Shown piece by piece: positions 7,367 through 15,645 of a stretch of DNA of 22,028 bases. Each line of letters starts with the position of its first letter. The stretch's first letter is position 1. The stretch is from Chloracidobacterium sp. UBA3360 (lineage in GTDB: Bacteria; Acidobacteriota; Blastocatellia; Pyrinomonadales; Pyrinomonadaceae), in contig DEQS01000071.1 of the NCBI GenBank assembly GCA_002360555.1, forward strand, positions 1 to 22,028, in the 5' to 3' direction. The notes below the pieces were generated by a model, which ran no database searches, was not told the origin of the DNA, and saw only the letters and a program-made list of their open reading frames with translations. Made by a program: the position numbers and the translations under genes.

Positions 7367-7756
7367 CTATAACTGCTGGATAATCATGTCGGTATGTGAT
7401 GGTGCTCCCACTTCTAACGCAATATCAAGGGACATACCGCCCATGCAACTTGGAATAAAGACATAACCTTTAATTTCAGAGGACTTAAAATGTGGACTTT
7501 CTACCGTGATATCGTATCTGACAGGCGCCGACCCTGGCTTATAACGGTTGAACGGAATGGTTAGTGTATAGAAACCGTCAGCATTCGTAACGGTCTCGAA
7601 CACCCTGCCATTGCCTTTGGCAGTAACTTTAGCACGGGGTATTACAGCTCCCTGTTGATCGTATATGGTCCCGTACAATTTCGACGTATCTTGACTCTGA
7701 GCGTTCGTGGTTAGCGTACAACCAACCAGCAAGATGATGAATAGCAATATCTTCAT
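7367..7756 (-). CDS. Small exported protein with carboxypeptidase-regulatory-like domain
   Basis: About 129 residues. I chose ATG 7756 because an AGGGAG site lies 8 bases upstream; a GTG at 7765 overlaps that site and is unlikely. The N-terminus (MKILLFIILLVGC) has a perfect LVGC lipobox at 10-13. A later NAQ-SQ also fits signal peptidase I cleavage, so lipoprotein versus soluble export is open. Residues ~28-90 look like a carboxypeptidase-D regulatory-like beta-sandwich: LYGTIYDQQGAVIPRAKVTA, then NADGFYTLTIP. Such domains are common in exported proteins as adhesion or stability modules. It sits between hslV (47 bp) and hslU (2 bp), an odd place for an exported protein. Confidence 0.75.
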   Translation of the reverse strand: MKILLFIILLVGCTLTTNAQSQDTSKLYGTIYDQQGAVIPRAKVTAKGNGRVFETVTNADGFYTLTIPFNRYKPGSAPVRYDITVESPHFKSSEIKGYVFIPSCMGGMSLDIALEVGAPSHTDMIIQQL

Positions 7757-7803
7757 GTTGAACACTCCCTAAGCTTATCTGGTTTTGGAGGACGTATTAT
7801 ATT

Positions 7804-8337
7804 TCATATTTCCTCAACGACGATATCCGAATTTGTGTAAATACAGATCTCGCCTGCTATCTTCAAAGATTCTTCGGCGATCTCTTTGGCGGTCAGCGTC
7901 GTATGTTTCACCAAAGCACGGGCCGCTGATAGAGCGTACATACTGCCCGACCCGACGGAGAGCAAGCCGTCATCCGACGAGATCACATCGCCTTTGCCGG
8001 ATATGAGAAAGGCGTCGGTTCCGTCGGCGACGATGAGCAGGGCTTCGAGATTTCGCAGGTATTTGTCGGTGCGCCAGTCTTTGCTGAGTTCGATCGCGGC
8101 ACGTTCGAGCTGGCCTTGAAACTGTTCGAGCTTTGTTTCGAACCGCGTGAGCAGCGAAAACGCATCCGCAGTGGAACCCGCGAAACCGGCAAGTATCTTG
8201 CCATTAGAGATACGCCGGACCTTGCGGGCATTGGATTTGAGGACAGTTTCGCCGAGCGTGACCTGGCCGTCGCCCGCCATCGCAGTTTGGCCGTCGCGTG
8301 TAACGAGCAGGACGGTAGTTGAGCGAATTCTCGCCAT
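7804..8337 (-). CDS. hslV: ATP-dependent protease peptidase subunit HslV
   Basis: The 177-residue proteasome-like peptidase starts at ATG 8337. Longer in-frame extensions exist, but the family N-terminus is short, and the promoter at 8365-8393 would place transcription start near 8358. After removal of MARIRS the catalytic Thr7 is exposed (TTVLLVTRDGQ), matching the TT[IV] start of mature HslV. Other hallmarks are MAGDGQVTLG, NARKVRR with the catalytic-site lysine, GFAGSTADAFSL, and SVGSGSMYALSAARAL. HslV dodecamers degrade substrates unfolded by HslU. It is the first gene of the minus-strand operon. Confidence 0.96.
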   Translation of the reverse strand: MARIRSTTVLLVTRDGQTAMAGDGQVTLGETVLKSNARKVRRISNGKILAGFAGSTADAFSLLTRFETKLEQFQGQLERAAIELSKDWRTDKYLRNLEALLIVADGTDAFLISGKGDVISSDDGLLSVGSGSMYALSAARALVKHTTLTAKEIAEESLKIAGEICIYTNSDIVVEEI

Positions 8338-8364
8338 ATTGCTTTCTTGCCGCATAAAAACTAA

Positions 8365-8393
8365 ATGATAAGGTTTTAATTTCAAATGCTCAA
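8365..8393 (-). promoter_or_regulatory. hslV: Sigma70-like promoter of the hslV operon
   Basis: On the minus strand, TTGAGC (8388-8393) and TATCAT (8365-8370) are separated by 17 bp, four of six and five of six matches to the sigma70 consensus. The predicted start near 8358 gives a leader of about 20 bases before the HslV ATG at 8337. Confidence 0.55.
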
Positions 8394-8434
8394 ATTGACA
8401 TAATTGGTCGATATGCCTGAACATTAAGGGGTTT

Positions 8435-9166
8435 ATGGGAAAACGTCCGAGAATAGGCATCACGATGCGTTTAGAGATGGAAACCCGCAGGTTTTATCTT
8501 GGACGCGATTACAGCGAAGCCATCGAGGCTTGCGGCGGCGTTCCGGTGCAAATAGCTTTGATCCCAAAGGCGGAGTATATTGCTGAGGCTGTCGCCGGTC
8601 TGGACGGCATTCTGTTGCCGGGAAGCAATACGGACGTCGATCCGCATTACTACGGCGAAGAGCCGCATCATCGCCTCGGAACGGTCGTCACGGAAAAGGA
8701 TCAGACCGATCAGCTTGTTTTGGCAGAAGCGGAAAGGCTCGGATTGCCGCTTCTAGGCATCTGCTACGGAATGCAGGCGTTGAATGTGTACCGTGGAGGT
8801 TCGCTAATACAGGACATCGAATCTCAGGTGAAGGGAAGTCATAAGCATGAACAAGGTGCTCCGCACACGCGAAACTCGCATAGCCTGCGCGTCGCAAAAG
8901 GCAGTGTTTTAGCCAGTCTCGCTTCGGTAAAAGGTGCGAAGGGCGATCTCCGGGTCAATTCGTCGCATCATCAGGCAGTGAATAAGGTCGGGAAAAACCT
9001 CAAAGCCGTGGCGTGGGCCAAAGACGGCGTGATCGAGTGCGTTGAAGATATGCGAAAAGGCCGGTTTATAATTGGCGTACAATGGCACCCTGAGATGACG
9101 TCGCCAACGGACGCCGTTTCGCGTGAGATTTTTGAGCTTTTTGTGGAGAAATGCAGAAAGACTTAA
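8435..9166 (+). CDS. Gamma-glutamyl-gamma-aminobutyrate hydrolase family (PuuD-like, peptidase C26)
   Basis: The 243-residue protein is a stand-alone class I glutamine-amidotransferase fold. The nucleophile is C110 in LLGICYGMQALN, and the partners are H218 and E220 in GVQWHPE. The oxyanion region LLPGSNTDVDPHYYGEE is typical of the C26 family. These enzymes cleave gamma-glutamyl amide bonds, for example gamma-glutamyl-GABA in putrescine breakdown. No other putrescine-pathway gene is nearby, so the substrate is uncertain. AAGGGG lies 3 bases before the ATG. It is divergent from hslV across 97 bp, and a perfect TTGACA occurs at 8395-8400, but I do not see a convincing -10 box. Confidence 0.88.
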   Translation: MGKRPRIGITMRLEMETRRFYLGRDYSEAIEACGGVPVQIALIPKAEYIAEAVAGLDGILLPGSNTDVDPHYYGEEPHHRLGTVVTEKDQTDQLVLAEAERLGLPLLGICYGMQALNVYRGGSLIQDIESQVKGSHKHEQGAPHTRNSHSLRVAKGSVLASLASVKGAKGDLRVNSSHHQAVNKVGKNLKAVAWAKDGVIECVEDMRKGRFIIGVQWHPEMTSPTDAVSREIFELFVEKCRKT

Positions 9167-9304
9167 CTTCGAACTCAGAAATTCGTATCACTTGGTGTCG
9201 ATATGCGAGTTTCGTTAGTTAAAGTAATTTATTAGGCTTGGTAACGCATTTATTAGCAGTATTTACAAGCAATAGTTAAAGTAGATAATTGAGAGCAAAT
9301 ATTG

Positions 9305-9685
9305 ATGGATAATCCGATATTGGTTGGTTTAATTTCATGGTTCGTACCCGGACTCGGGCATTTGATGCAGGGCAGGGTGGTTCGCGGGGCGATCATAGCT
9401 GTGATCGTGTGGTCAATGTTCGTAATTGCCCTGTTGAGCGGCGGGGCGCATTATCCCGGCTTTGATTTCAAAGACGGCACGCTGCTCTATTTGCTAAATG
9501 CTTTTGCCCGGTTGGGTAACGGTTTAGGGGCGATCGTGAGCTTTATTATGGCGGGAACGCCTTCGCCGCAGGTTGCCGCACTTGCGACATTTGAATACGG
9601 TGGGCGTTTCCTCGAGGTTGCCGGCCTTCTCAATTATCTGGCGACGGTCGACTCCGTCGATATCTCACTCGGGAGGAAAAAATGA
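9305..9685 (+). CDS. DUF6677-like small membrane protein
   Basis: 126 residues. A TTG at 9302 directly precedes this ATG; I prefer the ATG. The N-terminus PILVGLISWFVPGLGHLMQG is characteristic of small membrane proteins of the DUF6677/TM2-like kind, with a PGxGH motif between hydrophobic stretches. A second membrane helix is at about 30-46 (IIAVIVWSMFVIALL), and another at about 73-84. The C-terminus (VDSVDISLGRKK) is soluble. I recognise the architecture rather than a function. The stop overlaps the next small membrane gene by 4 bp, so the two products are probably made together in the inner membrane. Confidence 0.7.
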   Translation: MDNPILVGLISWFVPGLGHLMQGRVVRGAIIAVIVWSMFVIALLSGGAHYPGFDFKDGTLLYLLNAFARLGNGLGAIVSFIMAGTPSPQVAALATFEYGGRFLEVAGLLNYLATVDSVDISLGRKK

Positions 9686-9852
9686 TCCACTTTATTTATC
9701 TGATAGGATTCGCTTTTTTCGTCTCGGTTGCATTCGCGATATTTTCCAATGGCACGACGCGGGAACGAGTATTTTACGGTGTCAAAACGTTTCTCCAGTT
9801 TACCGTGATCAGCCTCGTATTGGCGTGGATCCTTTATTTTATCCCCTGGTAG
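9682..9852 (+). CDS. Small two-helix membrane protein, 56 aa
   Basis: A short gene with strong support: GGGAGG at 9671-9676 lies 5 bases before the ATG, and the ATGA overlaps the stop of the upstream gene. The 56-residue product begins MIHFIYLIGFAFFVSVAFAIF, one membrane helix. A short polar loop (SNGTTRERVFYG) follows, then a second helix (FTVISLVLAWILYFIPW) ending at the stop. I do not know the family. Coupling to the DUF6677-like gene suggests a heteromeric membrane partner. A 6-bp hairpin (AGAAAC/GTTTCT, 9851-9866) follows the stop, but it has no T-run. Confidence 0.75.
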   Translation: MIHFIYLIGFAFFVSVAFAIFSNGTTRERVFYGVKTFLQFTVISLVLAWILYFIPW

Positions 9853-9883
9853 AAACATGAGTTTCTCGCAAAAACGCTGAACT

Positions 9884-9920
9884 TTTGGTCCGGTCCGGAC
9901 CAGGTGGACCAAGGTGGACC
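9884..9920. repeat. GGTCC/GGACC array, copy 2 (inverted relative to copy 1)
   Basis: GGTCC at 9887 and 9892 is followed by GGACC at 9896, 9906 and 9916. Bases 9884-9911 are the exact reverse complement of 3401-3428. TGGTCC and GGACCA arms can fold into a tight hairpin. The array lies 23 bp upstream of the recO start, in the likely leader of that gene. Confidence 0.75.
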
Positions 9921-9942
9921 AGACTCAGATCATAGGAGCGAA

Positions 9943-10701
9943 ATGCCGCTTGTCGAGACCGAGGGACTGGTCATCAAGAGCTACAATCTGGCCGAAGCCG
10001 ACCGTATCGTCGTCCTTTTGACGCACGATCACGGTGTGGTTCGCGGTGTTGCGAAAGGGGCAAAGCGGCTAAAGAGCAAGTTTGGCAGTGGATTAGAGCC
10101 ATTTTCTGTTGTTCAGGCGACGTATTTTCAAAAAGACGCGGTCGAGCTGGTCTCGATACAAAAAACGGATCTGATCCAGTCAAATTTTGACGCCGCGAGT
10201 GATCCTGATTTTTTGCAGAAATTTTCATATCTCGGCGATCTGCTTCTGACGTTGTCGCCTCCGCATGACCCTAACGAAACGCTTTACCGGATGGCCCGAG
10301 CGTGTGTCGAAACCGCGTCTGATGACCGTTCGACGCTATTGAGTACGGGCGTTTATTTCGAATTGTGGATGCTGCGGCTCGCGGGATATTTGCCGGATTG
10401 GGGGCATTGCAACGCTTGCGGACGTGAGTTTGACGATGCAGAGACCGCTAATCTATCGGGTAATTTTCATCTTATCTGTCCGACATGCCGACAGGGAGCG
10501 GCGACGCGGCCTTTTGACGGTGTGAGCCGGGGTATCGCGGCGGCGGCAAGAAAACTAGGCCCGAGTAGGTTTGCCGAATTTACCGTCGACAAGCAGGACG
10601 CTCTAAAGGCTTTATCCATTATACTTAAGCTAATTGTTTCGAGCTCAATAGGCAGAGAAGTGACCGGCGAAAAATCGCTGGCGATCAAGACACAAGGTTA
10701 A
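9943..10701 (+). CDS. recO: DNA repair protein RecO
   Basis: 252 residues from ATG 9943, preceded by TAGGAG 4 bases upstream. A GTG-like or upstream extension to 9904 would translate the GGTCC array and is rejected. The N-terminal OB-fold carries the family signature ETEGLVIKSYNLAEADRIVVLLT and GVAKGAKRLKSKFG. The C-terminal domain has a zinc-binding set C156-x2-C159 (HCNACG) and C179-x2-C182 (ICPTCR). RecO promotes RecA loading with RecR and anneals SSB-coated DNA in the RecFOR pathway. The stop overlaps the lptFG start by one base, so the two genes are translationally coupled. Confidence 0.95.
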   Translation: MPLVETEGLVIKSYNLAEADRIVVLLTHDHGVVRGVAKGAKRLKSKFGSGLEPFSVVQATYFQKDAVELVSIQKTDLIQSNFDAASDPDFLQKFSYLGDLLLTLSPPHDPNETLYRMARACVETASDDRSTLLSTGVYFELWMLRLAGYLPDWGHCNACGREFDDAETANLSGNFHLICPTCRQGAATRPFDGVSRGIAAAARKLGPSRFAEFTVDKQDALKALSIILKLIVSSSIGREVTGEKSLAIKTQG

Positions 10702-13082
10702 TGAAACGCATCGGCTGGCTAATTTCGACATATTTGCTGCGGGTCATCGTCCCATATTTTGCGATGGCTTGGCTGCTGTTGAGCGTGATACTGTTCGTCC
10801 AACAGGCGAGCCGCTATTCGGACATATTCTTTAGCGCAAATATTCCGACCAATCTTGTCTGGCAATTGACGATCGCACTGGTCCCAAATGTGATCGCGTT
10901 CACGTGTCCGATGGCGATGCTTGTCGGCACGATCATTGGACTCTCGAAAATGCAGGGTGACAGCGAACTGGTCGCGATAAGAGCGTCCGGCGTAGGCAAT
11001 CTGCAGATCGCAGTGCCGATCATGATACTCGGCGTGTTCCTGTCGGGCTTTGCCTTTCTCGTAAATCTCAAGGGCGTGCCGCTTGCCGCGTCACTTGTAC
11101 GAAATGTCGCGCTCCAAACGGCAATAAAAAAGCTCGAATCGCCGCTCGAGCCGGGCGTTTTTAACACCGAGGTCGCCGGATACACCATGTATGTTAAAGG
11201 TGGTGATATCGAGACCGGCCGCTGGAAAAACATCTTTATTTACAGCGAAGACGCGGGAAATAACAGTGTGCGTCTGATAACGTCAACGCAAGGGCGTGTC
11301 GATACGTCAGACGAAACGACGGAGCTGGTGCTTGAAAATGCGTCAGCCTCGACGCTACCGATGACGCCGGGAGCGGGGAAATATATTTCCGAAAGTATCG
11401 GTGAGGTTCGGTTAGCGATAAAAACAAAACGCGGCGATCTGATCGACAAACTTCAAAACCCTGAATTAACGCCAGAGGAGCTTGGTCTAGCACAACTCTC
11501 GACCTATGCCGCCGGTAAAGAAGGGAAGGACCGCGTCGAAGCGGAGCTGATCTGGCAGCGAAGATTGCTACTCTCGATAACGCCTTTTATCTTCTGTGTG
11601 CTGGGGACGGTGATGGTTTTGCGGTTTAACCGCGGTGGCCGCGGGCGGGGAATTGCGGTCGCTTTGGCGGTGCTGATCGCTTTTTATCTGCTTTCATTCC
11701 TTGGCGAACAGCTTGCCCGCACCGGTACGATCAGCGTTACGCAGGGAAGCTTAATACCGATCATAGTGAGCGCGATGGCTATCCTATGGTTCAACTATTC
11801 ACGGCGGCTTGATTTTTGGAGCGTGCCCGTCGAAAAGATCAAAGCCGCGATCGGGGGACTAAACCGATCGAGAAGCAAAATACAGTTTCGCAATATTTTT
11901 GTGGATCTGACGACGGGGCTTCGTGATTTTGATATCGTCCGCAATTTGCTCAAGAATTTTCTTTTAACGCTGTCCTTTCTGACCGCGATCTTTATCATCT
12001 TTACCGCATTCGAATTGTGGAAATTCGCCGGTTCGATGGACGGCGGCATAGTGCTGCTGGCCAAATATCTGTTCTACCTGTTGCCGTTCGTGTATCTCCA
12101 GCTTGTGCCGTCGGCGGCAATGATCGGTGTACTTGCGACCTACGCGATAAAATCGCGGCAGAACGAGATAGTTACATGGACATCGGCGGGACAAAGTGTT
12201 TACAGGCTTTTGGTGCCGAGTTTTGTGCTAATGGCGGCACTTGGCGGCTTGAATTTTGGACTTCAAGAGATCCTGTCACCAAGATCTAATCGTCTGCAGG
12301 ACGGGATCCGGGACCAGCTCCGTGCACGAGGGAAGGTCGAAGATCGATCAGGGAAATATTGGATCGCTAGCGACCAACGCATCTATTCATTTAGAACAGT
12401 CGAGTCTGCGTCTGATAACGTAAAGGTGGATGGACCTCAACCACTAACGACAAATGGAACCGCCGCCCCAGCTGTGGTTGCGTCTGATAACGATAGGCCC
12501 GTTTTCCCATGCTCCGCCGGATGCTTGCACGATCTGTCGATCTACCAATTCGATGATAACGGGACGGCATTGCAATCTGTGTACCGTGCGAAAAATGCAG
12601 TTTGGGAGCGCGGGAAAATATCTTTTGCGGGAAACGTCGAAAAAAATTACATGCGAGAGGGCCGGATCGAGACGGAAAACACGATCGGTGGGGAAGTCGT
12701 CGAAGCTCAGGATCCTTTTCTGGGTTTGAGGGCAAAACCTAGCCAGTTAAGCACCGGCGAGGTTAAAAAGCAGATCGCTTCGAGCGAATCTGTCGTTGAA
12801 CGCCGCAACCTTTCCGTCGCTCTTGAGAAAAAATACACGACGCTGTTTTTGCCGTTCATCATGGCTCTGTTCGCCGCGCCGTTTGCCCTTAGCCTTAGCC
12901 GAAAGGGAAACGTCGTGACGGTCGGATATTCGATCGGGTTGTGGCTGCTTTTTACCGGCACAAACAGCGTATTCGAACAACTCGGCCTTAACGGCATCTT
13001 GTCACCGACGCTCGCCGTTTGGTCACCGCTCATCATATTTTCGATGTTCGGCGTTTATCTCCTCACAAAAGTCCGAACCTGA
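10701..13082 (+). CDS. Fused LptF-LptG lipopolysaccharide export permease
   Basis: 793 residues, about twice the ~360 of a single LptF or LptG. The first half (1 to ~385) has the N-terminal permease block with MLVGTIIGLSKMQGDSELVAIRASG, a periplasmic beta-jellyroll (about 135-300), then the C-terminal membrane helices. A short linker follows, and from about 410 the pattern repeats: KNFLLTLSFLTAIFIIFTAF, a second ELxxxxSAG-like element (QNEIVTWTSAGQS), a periplasmic domain (about 535-700), and closing helices with LFAAPFALSLSRKG. LptF and LptG, with the LptB ATPase, extract LPS from the inner membrane and pass it to LptC/A. One chain would supply both halves. Its last codon is 4 bp from the convergent DUF5916 gene. 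Confidence 0.88.
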   Translation: MKRIGWLISTYLLRVIVPYFAMAWLLLSVILFVQQASRYSDIFFSANIPTNLVWQLTIALVPNVIAFTCPMAMLVGTIIGLSKMQGDSELVAIRASGVGNLQIAVPIMILGVFLSGFAFLVNLKGVPLAASLVRNVALQTAIKKLESPLEPGVFNTEVAGYTMYVKGGDIETGRWKNIFIYSEDAGNNSVRLITSTQGRVDTSDETTELVLENASASTLPMTPGAGKYISESIGEVRLAIKTKRGDLIDKLQNPELTPEELGLAQLSTYAAGKEGKDRVEAELIWQRRLLLSITPFIFCVLGTVMVLRFNRGGRGRGIAVALAVLIAFYLLSFLGEQLARTGTISVTQGSLIPIIVSAMAILWFNYSRRLDFWSVPVEKIKAAIGGLNRSRSKIQFRNIFVDLTTGLRDFDIVRNLLKNFLLTLSFLTAIFIIFTAFELWKFAGSMDGGIVLLAKYLFYLLPFVYLQLVPSAAMIGVLATYAIKSRQNEIVTWTSAGQSVYRLLVPSFVLMAALGGLNFGLQEILSPRSNRLQDGIRDQLRARGKVEDRSGKYWIASDQRIYSFRTVESASDNVKVDGPQPLTTNGTAAPAVVASDNDRPVFPCSAGCLHDLSIYQFDDNGTALQSVYRAKNAVWERGKISFAGNVEKNYMREGRIETENTIGGEVVEAQDPFLGLRAKPSQLSTGEVKKQIASSESVVERRNLSVALEKKYTTLFLPFIMALFAAPFALSLSRKGNVVTVGYSIGLWLLFTGTNSVFEQLGLNGILSPTLAVWSPLIIFSMFGVYLLTKVRT
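12407..12492. repeat. 14-bp direct repeat flanking a segment inside the second LPS-export periplasmic domain
   Basis: TGCGTCTGATAACG occurs at 12407-12420 and again at 12479-12492, 72 bp apart and in the same frame (both read ASDN). The segment between is Thr/Ala/Pro-rich (GPQPLTTNGTAAPAVV), unlike the flanking beta-structure, and fits a loop insertion. Confidence 0.6.
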
Positions 13083-13086
13083 TCGG

Positions 13087-15645
13087 CTAAAAACTCCGCT
13101 TAAACAGATACGACATCTTTATAAAGAAACTGCGGCCGTTGCCTTGCAGTCCGGGTTCCCGTTGGCCGGTGTAAGGGTTATAGCCCCGATAGTTCAGGTC
13201 GTCGTTATAGCCTGCGTAGATCGCGGTACCCGGGCTTGGAGTCCAACCAAAAACGAATTGAGGACGAAGCCGCGTCGAGATATTTGAATAATCGAGCCGC
13301 AGGCGTGCGAAAACGCTGCGGGTAAATTGGTACGTTGAACGTAGACTAATGATATTGTCGTCAAACGCCACCTGCTTCGTATCGTTACGCGTCAACCGTG
13401 ACCGATTATAATTGACCTGTACCTGAAATGCGGTGGTCGGTTGATAGCGGACGGACGATTCGAAATACGTAAGGTTTCCGGCGCCAGGGTCTTGCCCCGG
13501 AGCAGGAGTCGTGCAGCCGGGAACTATGGCGCACGTATTATACCAAGCAACATAGGGGGCGCTGACACGCGGGTATTTTGGGCCGGCGCCGAAATCATAA
13601 TCGAGGCTGCCAAAATTTTGGCTGAGTAACACAAAGAAAAACAATTGCTTGGAAGGTGTCGCCTCAATAAAGCCATAAACCTCTTTACGATTTGCCGAGC
13701 GTTCCGAACTCGGGCCAAAAAAAGCACCTTGCTGGGTCGCCGTTCGTCTCGGCCCAAATTCATGCTCGAAAACACGTTCGTAGCCAAATTCGAGCCCAGT
13801 CCCGATATATATCTGCCGCTGCAGAGCGAGCATGCCCTGTGTGTTTGACTGCATTCCTTGCAGACGTGATTTCCAGTCGTAAGTAATATTCGTTTGATTA
13901 AATAGACGCTTTGAAATGATCTTTTTCTTAGCGTCGCGATCCGTCTGATATTGGATAAAGGTGCCAAGAAAATTGGTGTCGGTGCGGCTGGTAAACCCTA
14001 CATCGGCACGGTAATCCTGAGTCCGACCGTTTGCTGAGAGTTCCAAATACAGATTGCGTCCCGAACGCTGCACAAATCCGCGATAACCAAACCCGTTACC
14101 TGTGCGGTACTGGTTGGCGTTAATATCCGGATTGTAAAAGAAACGTCTCGAATTGGTCCCAACGACCTGAAACTCGGCAACCGTGCTCGGGCTGAGTTTA
14201 AACCGTCCATCAAACGACGCCGTATTATTATGCTTATCAACAAAATTATAGGTCGTCGCAAAAAATCCTAGATTGCTCTGGGCTCCGATATCACGTTTTA
14301 CACGCAGCACGCCAATATCTGCATTTTCATCGACATAACGCTCGATACCGCAAACGACGGTAGGATTTGTCAGCCGCAGACGCTGACAGGCCAGCAGATT
14401 CTCCCGCTCATCAACCGAATAGTTACCCGGAGCGTTGTCCGAAGCATACATCACGCCAAAGGTATTCTTTCCGCGTCGTCCGGTAAGCTTTAACGCGATG
14501 TCCGGATCGACGATCGCACGTGTGTTGACAAGGTTTAAGCCGCTTTGGAAAATGTCGATGCGCTCGAGGAAAAATGGTCGTTTTTCAGCAAAAAAGATAG
14601 GGAATCGGACATTGGCGGTGCTCACCGGAGCATCGGCCTCGACCTGCGCAAAATCCGGATTGTATGCAAAATCGAGCGTGATCGTCGGCGTCAGGCCAAA
14701 TTTTGCGGTCATACCAAAATCGCCTTTTACACCTTCGTTGACGTAACGTCCGCTTGGGTCGTTGTTAAAAGTGTAACGCGACCGACGGCCTGTCTGACTA
14801 ACGGTAAAGCTCGGGTTTATCTCGAGCTGACGCGTCGTCGATATCTCTTCGAGCCCCGTAATATGTCCCGTTTGACTCAGCATACCGTTGATTGCACGGC
14901 TAACCGGCATCCACGAATCGAGCTCGTTATTGTTGTATTTCACCCGGCGAAAAATGTGCAGTCCCCATTGTTTGCCTTTGCCGGCCTCGTACCGTAACGA
15001 TTTAAATGGGATCGCGGCCTCGACGGTAAAACCGTCTTCGGTCAGCACGCCTTTGGATTCAAAAACCAGGTCGATACTAAAATCCTCGCCGCGGCCCTCG
15101 GTTACTGTGCCGTCGCCCTGGATCCCCAGCGGGTTAAACGCAAAAATGTACGCCTGACGCTTGTCGTTGAAAGTGTCGATGTACATCAACACATAATCGT
15201 CGTTAAAAATATTATCGCGGCGAGAGATTGACGAACGCACCGTCGCCTTGTCCTGTTTTACCCGAAACGCAAAATATAGATTCTTTGCGTCATAGGCCAT
15301 CATAAACTCGGTCGGATGTTTCGGAGCAATGTTGTCACCGGGTTGGATCTGCGTAAAATCGCCAAACACAGCAGCACCTTTCCAAACATCGTCACTAAGC
15401 ACACCGTCGATCACCGGCGGCGTCGCCATACGCGGGATGTTTACGGGAGCATTTTTTTTAACGTAAACCGAGCCCGGCAAATCATCCGCAGAGGTCACGG
15501 GTGACGTGTCTTTAACGACCTCTTTGACACCGGTATCCGTCCCCGCGGCCTGTGGTGCCTGGGAAAAGACGCTTGTAGCAGAAAGGGTTATGATTAGAAC
15601 AAATATAAAATGTGATGGTAAAAAACGTATTGCTTTATTATGCAT
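13087..15645 (-). CDS. DUF5916 outer-membrane protein with CBM9-like N-terminal domain
   Basis: 852 residues. A signal peptide (about 1-29: hydrophobic core IFVLIITLSATSVFSQ) leads to export. Residues ~70-260 form a carbohydrate-binding family 9-like beta-sandwich: PPVIDGVLSDDVWKGA, LYFAFRVKQD, and a DSWMPVSRAING strand. Then comes the DUF5916 hallmark IFFAEKRPFFLERIDIFQSG and a long run of alternating beta-strands with aromatic girdles. It closes with YLFKRSF, a C-terminal Phe typical of proteins inserted by BAM. It is probably an outer-membrane barrel; function is unknown, although the family often sits near TonB or sugar-uptake genes. A GGAG site lies about 10 bases before the ATG. It ends 4 bp from convergent lptFG with no terminator between. 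Confidence 0.88.
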   Translation of the reverse strand: MHNKAIRFLPSHFIFVLIITLSATSVFSQAPQAAGTDTGVKEVVKDTSPVTSADDLPGSVYVKKNAPVNIPRMATPPVIDGVLSDDVWKGAAVFGDFTQIQPGDNIAPKHPTEFMMAYDAKNLYFAFRVKQDKATVRSSISRRDNIFNDDYVLMYIDTFNDKRQAYIFAFNPLGIQGDGTVTEGRGEDFSIDLVFESKGVLTEDGFTVEAAIPFKSLRYEAGKGKQWGLHIFRRVKYNNNELDSWMPVSRAINGMLSQTGHITGLEEISTTRQLEINPSFTVSQTGRRSRYTFNNDPSGRYVNEGVKGDFGMTAKFGLTPTITLDFAYNPDFAQVEADAPVSTANVRFPIFFAEKRPFFLERIDIFQSGLNLVNTRAIVDPDIALKLTGRRGKNTFGVMYASDNAPGNYSVDERENLLACQRLRLTNPTVVCGIERYVDENADIGVLRVKRDIGAQSNLGFFATTYNFVDKHNNTASFDGRFKLSPSTVAEFQVVGTNSRRFFYNPDINANQYRTGNGFGYRGFVQRSGRNLYLELSANGRTQDYRADVGFTSRTDTNFLGTFIQYQTDRDAKKKIISKRLFNQTNITYDWKSRLQGMQSNTQGMLALQRQIYIGTGLEFGYERVFEHEFGPRRTATQQGAFFGPSSERSANRKEVYGFIEATPSKQLFFFVLLSQNFGSLDYDFGAGPKYPRVSAPYVAWYNTCAIVPGCTTPAPGQDPGAGNLTYFESSVRYQPTTAFQVQVNYNRSRLTRNDTKQVAFDDNIISLRSTYQFTRSVFARLRLDYSNISTRLRPQFVFGWTPSPGTAIYAGYNDDLNYRGYNPYTGQREPGLQGNGRSFFIKMSYLFKRSF

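Noticed and set aside
8395..8433. Perfect TTGACA as a promoter for the PuuD-like gene
   Set aside because: No acceptable -10 hexamer at 16-18 bp; the predicted start would leave almost no leader.
8338..8463. N-terminal extension of HslV by 42 residues
   Set aside because: The extension crosses the predicted promoter and is not seen in the family; catalytic Thr must be near the N-terminus.
9216..9283. TAGTTAAAGTA direct repeat at 9216-9226 and 9273-9283 upstream of the DUF6677-like gene
   Set aside because: AT-rich, short, with no dyad symmetry; could be a regulatory site but evidence is thin.
9904..9942. Upstream start for recO giving 13 extra residues
   Set aside because: It would translate the GGTCC repeat and lacks a ribosome site, while ATG 9943 has TAGGAG at good spacing and the family N-terminus.
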